Below, piece by piece: positions 34,047 through 44,619 of a stretch of 64,000 bases of DNA. The stretch's first letter is position 1. Each line of letters begins with the position of its first letter. The stretch is from NCBI RefSeq assembly GCF_036785885.1, contig NC_092326.1:7068001-7132000 (forward strand), read 5' to 3'. Made by a program: the position numbers and the translations under genes. A model generated the notes under the pieces. The model had not been told where the DNA came from and made no database searches. It saw only the letters and a list, made by a program, of their open reading frames with translations. Source of the DNA: Coffea arabica (Eukaryota > Streptophyta > Magnoliopsida > Gentianales > Rubiaceae).

Positions 34047-34874
34047 GACACCAAATCAGTTTGTGTGAACAGATCGCTACAGTAGCGATGAACAGTATGA
34101 TGCTACAGTACCTTTTTTTTTTTTTTTTTTTTTTTGAATTGACACACAAACTGATTTGGAACAAGAGTATGTGACTCGAAACACAAAAGAAAAGAAGGAT
34201 ATAACCTGGTGGTTGTCGACTAGCTCTGATTACCAACTGATGTGAGACGGATCTAGACGAACACCAAGTTGGGATGATTTGCGGAACTTTGACCCTTCTA
34301 GAATCACGAGCCACGAACTAAGGAGATTCCTTAACCCACGACTAGCCACTTTAGTGAACCAAAAGTATAGATAGAAGAACGCCACAATCAAGGAGACTAC
34401 TTGATTGATAAGTTCAATGAACAACTTGAGATCAATTCTCAAGTATTCAAAGGAAATTCTCTTGAGACAAGAGAGAGTGAATAAACTCACGTATATTTTA
34501 TAAAATCTGAAAACTCCCCTAATGAATGAAAACCTAGGCTATATATAGCCTTACAAGACAAAACCCTAACTCGGCTAGGCTAGGCCTTTGGCCCGATTCC
34601 ACTACTCAAATCCACTATCTAATGGTCAGCTTATAATTGATCCAATGAAGGCTTTAAGCTGGCCCAACATAACCCAATAAAAGCTAATTAACCAACTTAA
34701 GTTATAGTGAGCCTAGACTCTATAAATCGGATCCAACTCAACATGAGGTCTTGGACCGAATTTAGTCCTAGCAAATAAAATAGAAATCTAGAAAATAAAC
34801 TACTAACTATTACTAAAAGATTCAATCTCTTGCAGCCCAAAACATGGCCCATAAGCGGCCCATATTTCGTATCA
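33416..34874. mobile_element. Element with two LTRs in inverted orientation
   Basis: Left arm 33416-34046 (plus strand) and right arm 34238-34874 (minus strand) are the same LTR-like sequence, starting tgatacgaaatatgggcc at both outer ends. The arms match closely along about 630 bp, and differences are confined to the last ~40 bp near the centre. The outer flanks carry a 5-bp duplication gtgtt (33411-33415 and 34875-34879). Next to the right arm's inner end lies ttggtaatcagagc on the minus strand, close to the initiator-Met primer-binding site. The 191-bp centre holds a poly(T) run and a further 17-bp inverted repeat (ccaaatcagtttgtgtg / cacacaaactgatttgg). No coding sequence. An LTR element normally has direct repeats, so this layout is abnormal. 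Confidence 0.85.
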
Positions 34875-34879
34875 GTGTT

Positions 34880-36244
34880 TTTGAAATGATACTTGCTTAA
34901 TTTGTACTATCATTATTTTTATTTTTTTGTAACATATTATTATCTTTTTACTAGTGGATGAAACATATGGTTTTTACTTCACTCATACCTTCTTTAGCCG
35001 ATATTCGTTTTCTTTTCTTTCTTTTTTTTTTTGCCTCTTTTTCTTGAGTGTCTCTTTTGGATGTTGATTTCTGTTGTATGTAAAGTAAGTTTGTTGTATT
35101 GCCAAAGCTTGAGTTCCAAAGAATCAATAACTCTATTATCATAAAATTTGGTTTGTATTTGGCAAAACATAAAAATAAAAAATATATATATTTGGAGATG
35201 AGAGAATATTATATTAATCATGGTCTTCATTTTCTCATAGACATATGCAGCTTTAGCAACCAATGGTGGTTGAGTATTTCAAATGGATATGATTTTCTTT
35301 CTACCTTCATTCACTCTCTCTATGGTCCATAATTCATAGAAAAACATACACGAAAAAATGAATTACTTTGAAAATTGAAGAAAGTTTGGTGCGGGATCAG
35401 CTTTAAGTGGCTGCAGTCCCATTTTGGTATTAAATTTATTAATAGAAGGACCTTAGAAAAACAGACTGGTTTAAGCATGCAAACTTCAATTGATGCAATT
35501 GCTACCAAAGAAAAGCATTAATCAGTCAACAAATAGACACACAAATGTGGGGTACCTAATTCAAGAGCAATTTACCCAAGTAATTTCAAAGAAAGGGAGA
35601 AAACAGCTTTCAAAAAAAGGTAAAACAATGCAAATACATCAAGATATTAAACCAAATTCTCAGGCTCACTCACAGTCACACAAATGTGAGGCACCCTCAT
35701 GTGGATGATGATCTGTTATGTGTTTATAATTCTTTCATATGTGCGTTTACTTAGATGCTTCTTTTACTTTAATAGAGGTCAGGTTTGGCCCCCCTCTTAT
35801 TCGCTATACTCTTTTCGGTTATAAATAAATTAAAGCTGCGTTTTTAAAAAAAAAAAATCAACAAATAGACACTAAAAATTGGATCAGTTTCATTATTAAA
35901 GCATTATTAGAAGCTGATAATACAAATGGTGATTAGGTTCATAAGTTTATTTAAGCTAATTATTTATGTGCATCTTTTGCCTAGTAATAAAAAAGAAAGA
36001 GGTATACAATGGACTCTCAAAACTATTTCCCTTTCTTAGTAGTTTGCTCGGAAGCTCTATTTTTGCTCTTTAGCAAGTGATGGATGTTAAAATTGGCCAA
36101 TTTTATCTGACAACTTCAGTCCAGACTCCCAGATTCTGAGTTCAGGAATCGAACAAAGGGCCTATAGCTTTATCTTAGGTCGTTTTCAAAACACCAATAA
36201 AATAAAATCAGCTTATTTTTGGAACAAACTTGAGGTTTTCTCTT
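34880..36244. other. AT-rich intergenic region
   Basis: No gene is recognised. It contains the LINE-like insertion at 35541-35857, listed separately. The remainder is AT-rich unique-looking DNA with short poly(A) runs. Confidence 0.6.
35541..35857 (+). mobile_element. 5'-truncated LINE-like retroposon
   Basis: A 317-bp insertion ending in an A12 tail (after gctgcgttttt) and flanked by a perfect 15-bp duplication tcaacaaatagacac at 35526-35540 and 35858-35872. The 3' part (ggtttggcccccctctt..., ttcggttataaataa) resembles plant LINE 3' ends. Poly(A) plus a long variable duplication is the signature of target-primed reverse transcription. A short open stretch ends SHKCEAPSCG before a stop and may be the tail of the LINE ORF. 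Confidence 0.8.
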
Positions 36245-37468
36245 GAGTGAATGGCCCAAAAGGTCACTAAATTATTAAAAATGGCATCCTTTGGTCATCA
36301 AACTTTTTTTGTGGCTGAAAAAGTCACTAAACTCGCAAAAACGCTCCAGCGGAGTCATTTTACCGATTTTTACAGGTGAATCATCCGGTTACAAGGTTAT
36401 ATAGAGTGAAGGAATATTTGTGAAGGGGTAAAAATGTCCAAAAAAAATATATGCAAACCTGTTTCTTCCTTTCTCGCAAGCCCTATTGGTATGGGGAAAT
36501 TGTCTTCTAGTGTGAGAAAGAGTAAAGCAAAATTGTACTCTTCTCCATGCATCAAGATCACGGTTCTAATAAAGTGCAAGATTCCCTTCCACTTATTATT
36601 TAACTCTTTCCTTGCATCAAGATCATCACCATCGTCATTATCTTCTTCTTTGTCTTCTAGTGTGATGTCAAGCTATGATATTCTTGTTTTCCTCTCTGAG
36701 TTGTCATTTGGGTATGGAGCTTATGGGTTTGTAACTTGGCTCTTGATGGCATTATTCGCAATGGGCTCCTCCGTCTTTGCCTGATTTTTTGATAGATCCG
36801 AGCCTTTTTTATTTTTTATTTTTGTTCATATAATTTTACCTTGAACAACACTGGATATTTTAGATCTGAGCCTTGCAACGGGCTCCTCCCATGTGTATAT
36901 TAATTCTCACAAACACCGGATACAAGTACAACCACCATCTATGGCTGCTGGAATTGCCGTCGCACCGGTTCCCGAAAACCCACCTCCCTAGTCGCAAATA
37001 GTCTGACGTTTTCCCCTTTAGCCCAACGATTCAGCACAACTTGGAGGTGTCGAAGGAAGCCCAGGTTGAGGGTTTGTTTTGTGCTGGAGGATGAGGAATT
37101 GAAAGCCCAGTTGGTGAGAATCGAGGAGGAAGCCCAAGAGCAGGAGAAAGTGATGGCGAAGCGGATCTCTGATGCAAGAACAGCAGAGAAACTAGCCTGG
37201 AAAAGATCAGCATATTCTTTTGGTACAACTTGCGACTTGCGAGGAAGGAAGAAATAGTTTTGCCATTTTTTTGGGACATTTTTGCCCCTTGACTATATTC
37301 CTCCAATCTACATTGCCCATGCCACCGGATGAGAAACCGCTGAAATTCGGTAAAATGACTTTGCTGGAGAGTTTTTGCGAGTTTAGTGACCTTTTCGGCC
37401 ACAAAAAAAGTTTAGTGACCAGAGGATGCCATTTTTAATAGTTTAATGACCTTTTGGGCCATTCACTC
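36245..37468. mobile_element. Non-autonomous Mutator-like element with long TIRs
   Basis: A 1,224-bp element. Terminal inverted repeats 36245-36480 and 37236-37468, similar along their whole length, outermost gagtgaatggcccaaaaggt. A perfect 9-bp target duplication ttttctctt lies at 36236-36244 and 37469-37477. Long TIRs with a 9-bp duplication are diagnostic for Mutator-like elements. No transposase is present. The interior holds two non-TIR segments, one with an open reading stretch of coiled-coil character, so it may be a Pack-MULE. Confidence 0.9.
37066..37257 (+). CDS. Open frame with coiled-coil segment inside the Mutator-like element
   Basis: 63 codons opening MRVCFVLEDEELKAQLVRIE and followed by a charged Glu/Lys/Ala-rich heptad-like stretch. 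The last part runs into the right TIR and is therefore probably not ancestral coding sequence. The first part looks like a captured host exon, but I do not recognise the source. Expression is unproven. Confidence 0.3.
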   Translation: MRVCFVLEDEELKAQLVRIEEEAQEQEKVMAKRISDARTAEKLAWKRSAYSFGTTCDLRGRKK

Positions 37469-37477
37469 TTTTCTCTT

Positions 37478-38526
37478 TTCTGTTACCCCATTTTGTTGCT
37501 TTAGGCAAATGAACACCGAAGGGTAAAACTCAGGTCCAAGGGACATACTATCAACATAAATTTGCTGCTCAACAAAATGAAACAGTCGATTTAGGCATTT
37601 AAACAGAGTGGTAAAAATTATTATCGATCCATTGATTAATAGCTAGTTATAAAATAAACATTGTTACACCATATAGAACCCGCTTTCCCTCTACTACCTG
37701 GCGTGAGAGAGTCTGACCACATTGTTTTAGCCCGACATTGAATTTTCAATGTGCCTTTTTTTTTTCCCCTAACAGGACATGCAAATACTAGCTGTAGCAT
37801 GCATGAATGTAAATGCCTCTTACTCCTTATTTTTACAATTCAATTAACATTTTCATCCAAAATCTTGAACTACATGTATGGCAATGTAAGAATAATTTCT
37901 TTCACTTGCAGCTTTTTCCTCTTGATATTTCCTTCTTGGAGTCCAAGATCATAAGACCATCTAAGAAAACGAAAAGTCAACGTGGAAGGTGGTGTTCTAT
38001 ATTGCACAGCTTAATCCCTTCTTCCATTCATTTTCAGATTGAATAATTTAGAGAGGAGAAAAGGTAACAAACAGAATTAAAATTTCCATAAGAAAGGACT
38101 GTAAAGAGATCTAGAATAAAACAAGATTCAGACAAAAAAGCTTCAGCTAAAATCAATTTGTCAACTATTTGTTGACAATTCAAATAAGCTCATAACTGAA
38201 GAGAAATAGTACATCAAACCAAACGTCATTTCTGAAACTGGTTCAAAATATCAAGTCAAATGCTATTTCTGGACAGTTAAAAGAGTACAAAGAATGAAAA
38301 GTATCATTTGCGGCAATAAAGAGTACATAAGGATAATACAGACAGTTTTGAGTTGTCAAGTCATTTCCTCATCTTTTAGTTCGCGATTAAATAGGGCTGG
38401 CAAAGAACCATTAATCAAGGCGAAACGGGTAAAAGGCAATTTACATGATCCATAAATTAAAGGGACCTGAACACTAGATACAGACATCCTACTAAAAGTT
38501 TTTTAGAAGAAGCAATACTAGCAGTC
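37478..38526. other. Sequence downstream of the HMG-box gene
   Basis: AT-rich. The part nearest 38526 is probably the 3' untranslated region of the minus-strand HMG-box gene. No further gene or mobile element is recognised. Confidence 0.5.
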
Positions 38527-41500
38527 CTAATTATCAAAGTCAGAATCATCTTCATAATCCTGATACTCCCCTCTTTCCTGCAAAATGTTTAACGCATTAT
38601 AAGGAAAATGCTGCTGGATGCTTTGGTCTTAGGAAAGCTATTGCATGAACGTGCACAGAAGAAACTAAAAGTGGCTAAACAGAATAGGATTGGTGGAAAT
38701 TAACCTTTCGTTTCATATATTCTGCCATTGCTCTGTCAAACTCTGCTCGTTTCTCTGTGGCTATATCATAATATTGAACCTTTTCCTACACACAACCAAA
38801 ACAGTGGATGGTGAACGACTACTTATTCCATAAGCAGGCAGCTCATAAACTTCTTTTCTGTCAGAACACCATAAGGTCCATTTAACAGTTGAAATCATTA
38901 AAGAACATATTGCCTTTTTTCTGGTGACAAAAAATCAATTTTGACACCTCAGCGTGCATCACTGATCCATCAAACACAAGAACAGGAGCTAAGTTTGCCA
39001 GGATCAAGTAAGCCACTATAGAGTCCATCTGATGAAGATCATTCTAGAAGGATAACGGCTTTCTTCTTCTTTTTTGATCTAGCAATACAAGCCAAAGCTA
39101 GTAGATTCAGTAAACCTTATAGAATCCCTAGTATACCGGTTACCTTTTCAGTTTGAAGCAGGAGGAGAATTTAACAAGATCCCCAATATAACATTTTGCT
39201 CCTTCCACATAAATACATTTGTATCTTGGCATATTTCTAAGGTTTTTTTCAATTAAATTTGTTCAGAGAAGATTGACTAGAGTGAAACAACTAGCTGAAG
39301 TTCATTTGACCCTCCCAATCTCAGTATGTAAAGGGTGAAAATACAAATAACAGCACCACATTTTCCTTTACTCCCATACACTCAAAAGAAAGTGTCCCCA
39401 GTCAAATGTGGGTAACAGTAATCAACTTGAGAGTTGAAACCCTTAAGGCACTTTGATGATCCCCAAAACACCCCAGATTAAAATTTCATAGGTAAATCAT
39501 GACTTGTTCACCTGTCAACTACTAAAACTTGTCCTATGGAATATGATTAATGGTTATTAATTAGGTAAAAGCACTATATTGATTAAGCATCTTTCACAAA
39601 CACAGACAAAATCTCCTTAGAAAGCGATGGTAAAATATGTATATCACAATTGCTTACTTGGATTTAGAATACTGTTGAATACACATGGGCATGCCCTACT
39701 CTTATTGTCCCTCTAGAAAGAGTCAGTGATATCTACCATCAATTCGAGCTTGTTAGACGGATCTTGTAGAACATATGAAGTGTTGACGTGGAACTCTAGA
39801 CAGTTAGATGAGGTGTTTACAATGGATAAATTTCTCACCTCAGGATATAAATCTGAGGAGGATGTCTCATAGCTGAAGTTTTTGAGAATACCAGGTATGG
39901 CGCTATCTATAATTCTTTCAAATACAGATTTCATTCTGTTCTTATGCATGTCTCCAGATCCTTGCTGCTGCCACAGCTACCAAAACCAGTACTTATACCC
40001 CAATTACTCAAATGAATTCCTAGGGCAAACATTTAACTGTTACCTGTTAACAATATACACAACAAAATCTGGACTCAAGCATTATGTTCATTTTAGAGAC
40101 GCAAAGTTTACTGGGTGATACAGACATGGAAAACTTTTCTTATTATCATTGGTAAAAAACATACTGCCAACCATTTTGAAGAATAGGGACAAACTACTTT
40201 AACAACATTCCTAATTTTTTTCAGCATTTTCTGTGCTTTATCTATTCATTCCTCATGATTAGAAACAGGTGCTACAAATTTATCCTATGAAAACTAGGAT
40301 GTTATATTCCATTTGACAACCCCCCCTCCCCGGGGCCTCTCAAATTACTACGTCCCTTTTGTTTTCTTATTTTCCAGAGTTAACTCTTTGCCAGCTATCC
40401 CTACACTACTACCAATTGCACCTGCAACTATGTACAATCCACTTTTATGGATACTATTTCAGGCCACATGACTTCAGGTTTCAGTTTAGCATACCCCTTT
40501 GAATGGAAACCAATTTGGAGATGGACTTGCAAAAATGGACATTTAGAAAGTGAGAAAGCTTGTTCAATACGTTTGTAAGGTTTAGGAGTGCTTCTAAATG
40601 TAAAAATCAACTTATTCATGGTAATTGTATAGTGTAAATCTATTCAAAGAGTGCCATATAAAATCTATTAGACACTATTAGTCTTTGTTCTTCTTTATTA
40701 CTATGTCACTCCAATAAATTATTTGTTCCTGGAGATTAATATTCTTCTTTCAGTATAATGATACAGGAATGCTCGCAACATAACAAATTGGTTATTCTCT
40801 TGAAGTTGTTTAGAATTGAAGGTCAATTAATGGATGCAAAAACCACCAAACTAAGCACAGGATGTGGCTTGAAATATATTCCAAATTGACTTCCACATTT
40901 AGGAAGTACAGTTGAATGGGATGCCACCACTACCTAGATGAGAACCTAAAGTAGTTCAAAAATAATGGATCAGATCTCAGATTCAACAAATGAGAAAGGC
41001 TGAAAAGGTAGAGGCAATAAACGAAAGAGACACGTAAACCCAAGTAAAAAATATACTTCAACTGACAGAAATTTATCAAGGTCCTGCTTCTCAATACAAC
41101 AAAGTGGCTATTACAATTCTTAAACAGGCTAGAGCAGCAGTCCAGTTCTTTACGTGGTCATGAAAGAGCAAATGTAATGAGAGTTTCACAAGTCCTTCCA
41201 GATTCCCTTTTGGAGATGATTTAGCAGGATCAACCTTAGGATATACTAAAGCATAGTTTCAAAGAGATTTAGGCTTTTCAGTTGAACTTATTGTGTGGAC
41301 TATCTGGTTTCACATCTGGAATATGTGCTTGTTGGGTCAGTATAACCATAACTGATCACGAGACATCACTGTGAATAAGTAGCATTAGATGTGTTTTTTT
41401 CATTTAATCGAATTAGTTAGTTTTTTCAACTGGGATAAGATTTATATGAACATTTTGAAGCTTGTGATTAACGTTCTATAGAAAGGCTGTTTGTTAGAAA

Positions 41501-42477
41501 ACCAGGTGGACACTATGAATTTCTTCCACATTTACTATTCCAAGTGTCACTTTACAACCCCTATTTCACCATCCTTTTGGCTTCTAAAAAGTTTCTTTTC
41601 TCCTAAAACAAATTCTAGCCCTTTGGCAATTACAAAACATAAAAAATTACCACCCATCACCATTGGCAGCCTCTTTTTTTTTTTTTTAGATTTCAAAATC
41701 TGTCCTGCAATAATACCTAAAACGACAGATCAAATTGTTTCCACTTCTCTGGATGACTTTTACTTTCAGATAAGAATTACAAGATGCAAAACCAAATGTA
41801 AGAGGATACTGATCTTGGATACATATTGCCACCTTCAGGATCTCAATATAATTAAGTTATTACAGGTCAAGCCTGTCATGAGAAGGCCATTAGAATCTTT
41901 AATTTCGTAGCTTAATTGCAATCCTCAGAGAAAAAAGTTCAATCACTTCTAAGATTCCACACTAACATCTTGTGTGTTATGAACTTCAAATGCTTTACCA
42001 TATTATACAACATTAGACATACTCCAGTACACTACAGAGTTCCTTCTTTCAGATTTACTGTTAATCTAAAGAAATTACCAGCCATTGAACATATTTTGCC
42101 CCAACATTATCACCAGATTATGTGCTCATGCGATTTCCCTATTCTGCGTACCAAAACAATTTGACTAGAAAAAAATATAGAGATCACGAAAAAGCATCAT
42201 AAAAAAGTAAAGAAATATAAGAGTTCAAAAACCTCATATGTCATTGTTTTCCACCTCTCTCCACATGCCTTGCCAATCTGATGCAAGCAAATGTTGCCAC
42301 GATTCATGCACAAGAGAAACAACACTGCTTAAGTAACCACAGTTGAACCAAATTGAAAAGAAAAAGAAAAAGAAAAAGAAAAAGAAAAAGAAAGAAAAAA
42401 AATGCCATAGAGAATATACATCACGCATAGTTTTGATATCAGGATTCTTCTCTTGAAATTCCTTGCGAAAATCCTCC
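38527..42477 (-). CDS. HMG-box protein (HMGB family), 3' four exons; N-terminal exons not found
   Basis: Four minus-strand exons join in frame with canonical GT-AG sites: 42477-42420, 42277-42233, 38785-38705 and 38577-38527. They encode most of one HMG box: EDFRKEFQEKNPDIKTMRD, then IGKACGERWKTMTYE, then a segment opening EKVQYYDIATEKRAEF and ending AMAEYMKRK, and finally a short acidic tail ERGEYQDYEDDSDFDN and a stop. HMGB proteins are small nuclear, DNA-bending chromatin proteins, and the acidic tail is typical of plant members. It resembles the HMGB14-like type, by recollection. The first exon starts in phase 2, so an upstream exon encoding the box start must exist. None is seen before the foreign block at 43024, so the 5' part is lost or lies beyond the transposon cluster. 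The 3.4-kb third intron is large. Confidence 0.85.
38786..42232 (-). other. Large intron of the HMG-box gene
   Basis: 3,447 bp between the third- and second-last coding segments, GT at 42232-42231 and AG at 38787-38786. AT-rich. A 78-codon open stretch at 39713-39949 (minus) has no recognisable homology. No complete transposon was identified in it. Confidence 0.6.
42358..42400. repeat. (AAAAAG)n microsatellite
   Basis: Imperfect hexanucleotide purine repeat in the intron between the first two recognised HMG-box exons. Confidence 0.85.
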
Positions 42478-43023
42478 CTATAGAAACATAATAATCAAGC
42501 AACAATTAGTAATTCAAGGATTGTATCCCTTCATATTCAGAGCAGAAGATACAGTTCAAACACACGAAATGCAACATAACTCTTTCTACTACTCCCAGAT
42601 GCTAGACTACAACAAAAGACCACATGATAAAGTTAGCATGATTCTGATAATTCACAAAAGTTAAACACAACCACAAACCAAAACATTGAAAACTCTGCAA
42701 TACTATAACAAATTTCGACACAGTAAACAGAAATAGCAGATTGAAACTGGGAACCACATAAACTACTTCAACATTAAAAAGGCACAAATATGCACGTCCT
42801 CATCCTTGGGTCATACTTTACAGATTTCAATTGAGTTTCTGCAAGAAATAATCCAAACTAGCTACAAGCTGTTCTTGATTGCTTCCTAGTTGCTGTCTTT
42901 ATTCCATAGGATGGAGATAATCGGAACATTCAACTGTACATTGGTTGGATAACATAGACTGTCTTTGAAGAGTACAACCACAAACTCGAAAAGTCTAAAC
43001 TCAGAGTGCAGCATATGATTTTG
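42478..43023. other. Remaining 5' side of the HMG-box gene, no exon recognised
   Basis: AT-rich DNA upstream (minus strand) of the first recognised HMG exon. I looked for a segment encoding the start of an HMG box (proline-rich, then Ala-Phe-Phe) and found none. It ends abruptly at the duplicated 902-bp block. Confidence 0.5.
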
Positions 43024-43925
43024 GATAAGATTAAATAAGAAAAGTATATAAATGCAAGAGGGGATAATAATTATTAGTATGTGTATATATATAATAGGTT
43101 AGGTGAATACCAGATGTGTTGACGAGTAACCTAAGGACATCCGTTAGAAAAACCCATACATTAAATGTAACTACATTATGAGCTTATCAACTACCCCTTT
43201 TTCTTGGGGAAAAAATGATTATAGATCATTATAACTGCTACAAGACAAGATATCAAATACGTATAAATGTAACCTGAGAGTTTTGGAAGGTGTTTGATAC
43301 GAAATATGGGCCGCTTATGGGCCATGTTTTGGGCTGCAAGAGATTGAATCTTTTAGTAATAGTTAGTAGTTTATTTTCTAGATTTCTATTTTATTTGCTA
43401 GGACTAAATTCGGTCCAAGACCTCATGTTGAGTTGGATCCGATTTATAGAGTCTAGGCTCACTATAACTTAAGTTGGTTAATTAGCTTTTATTGGGTTAT
43501 GTTGGGCCAGCTTAAAGCCTTCATTGGATCAATTATAAGCTGACCATTAGATAGTGGATTTGAGTAGTGGAATCGGGCCAAAGGCCTAGCCTAGCCGAGT
43601 TAGGGTTTTGTCTTGTAAGGCTATATATAGCCTAGGTTTTCATTCATTAGGGGAGTTTTCAGATTTTATAAAATATACGTGAGTTTATTCACTCTCTCTT
43701 GTCTCAAGAGAATTTCCTTTGAATACTTGAGAATTGATCTCAAGTTGTTCATTGAACTTATCAATCAAGTAGTCTCCTTGATTGTGGCGTTCTTCTATCT
43801 ATACTTTTGGTTCACTAAAGTGGCTAGTCGTGGGTTAAGGAATCTCCTTAGTTCGTGGCTCGTGATTCTAGAAGGGTCAAAGTTCCGTAAATTAACCCCA
43901 ACTTGGTGTTCGTCTAGATCCGTCT
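43024..43925. repeat. Second copy of the 902-bp block (flank plus LTR-like unit)
   Basis: Matches 33145-34046 without visible difference, including 271 bp that lie outside the LTR and the gtgtt target duplication at 43290-43294. The LTR-like unit is 43295-43925. Left neighbour: HMG-box gene. Right neighbour: a short hairpin with primer-binding-site sequence, then the truncated Ogre-like LTR. Confidence 0.9.
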
Positions 43926-43958
43926 CATGTCAGTTGCTCTGATACCAACTGACATGAG
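43922..43958. other. Hairpin containing an initiator-Met primer-binding site at an inverted LTR junction
   Basis: ctcatgtcagttg and caactgacatgag are perfect 13-bp inverse complements around a nine-base loop. On the minus strand the junction contains ttggtatcagagcaac, a match to the plant initiator-Met primer-binding site. It is preceded on that strand by a second LTR-end fragment (ccgtctcatctcatgtca). This mirrors the inner edge of the inverted-LTR element at 34238. Confidence 0.7.
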
Positions 43959-44012
43959 ATGAGACGGATGATGCTACAGTAGCGATGAACAGTATGATGC
44001 TACAGTTTGTGG

Positions 44013-44517
44013 CTCTCTTGGCTATTTATATGGAACTTCAACCCTAAAACTCAGCAATCCTCTACATTTGCAACTAAGGGCTGCCCGAGCCCCTTTCTTG
44101 CAAGCTGCAACAACACGCAGCTCTTGCATGCTGCGTTTTTTTTTATTTTTTTATTTTTTTATTATTATTTTTTTAACTAATAATTTTACAAAATTGATAA
44201 TAAAACTAAGTAATAAAAAACAACAATTTAAGTAATATCGCATCGAAATAAACAAATTAAAAACAAAGTTGCCATTTTTCAAATTTTCCTTCATTTCTTT
44301 TTTCATTTTTTTCTTTTCTTTTCTTTTTTTCCTTTTCATTTTTTTTAAGAAAACATTGAATTAAATCAAAACAATTAAACATATTTTTTTGAATGCTTTT
44401 CCTTTTCTTTTCCGAGAAATTCTATGCTAAAACTTAAAAATAAAAACTAAAAACTAAAAGGTGAATAAAACAGTCATGACAAGTAAATGAAAACATACTA
44501 AAATTTTGGTATCTACA
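44013..44517 (-). repeat. Truncated 3' LTR of the Ogre-like element
   Basis: Matches 56555-57067 apart from a few substitutions and an 8-bp indel. On the minus strand it keeps the first ~505 bp, including the TATA box, and stops 9 bp after it. Confidence 0.9.
44022..44030 (-). promoter_or_regulatory. TATA box of the truncated LTR
   Basis: Minus strand tataaatag, at the same place as in the full LTR (about 56564-56572). Transcription from it would enter the duplicated LTR block at 43925 and the HMG-box gene, in that gene's sense direction. Confidence 0.55.
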
Positions 44518-44532
44518 GTTTGCCCCTCTTTG
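44518..44532 (-). other. Polypurine tract of the Ogre-like element
   Basis: On the minus strand aaagaggggcaaac immediately precedes the LTR start tgtagatacc. Confidence 0.7.
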
Positions 44533-44619
44533 TCTGAGTTTTTGGAAAAACTTGAGACAAAGAAGTAGACACCAAATGCTCACCTGTGTTATTTGGCTAC
44601 GAGCGTCTCGAACGATTGG

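Noticed and set aside
39713..39949. 78-codon minus-strand frame in the HMG-box intron
   Set aside because: Amino-acid text is plausible but no domain is recognised and no splice sites place it in the HMG-box gene.
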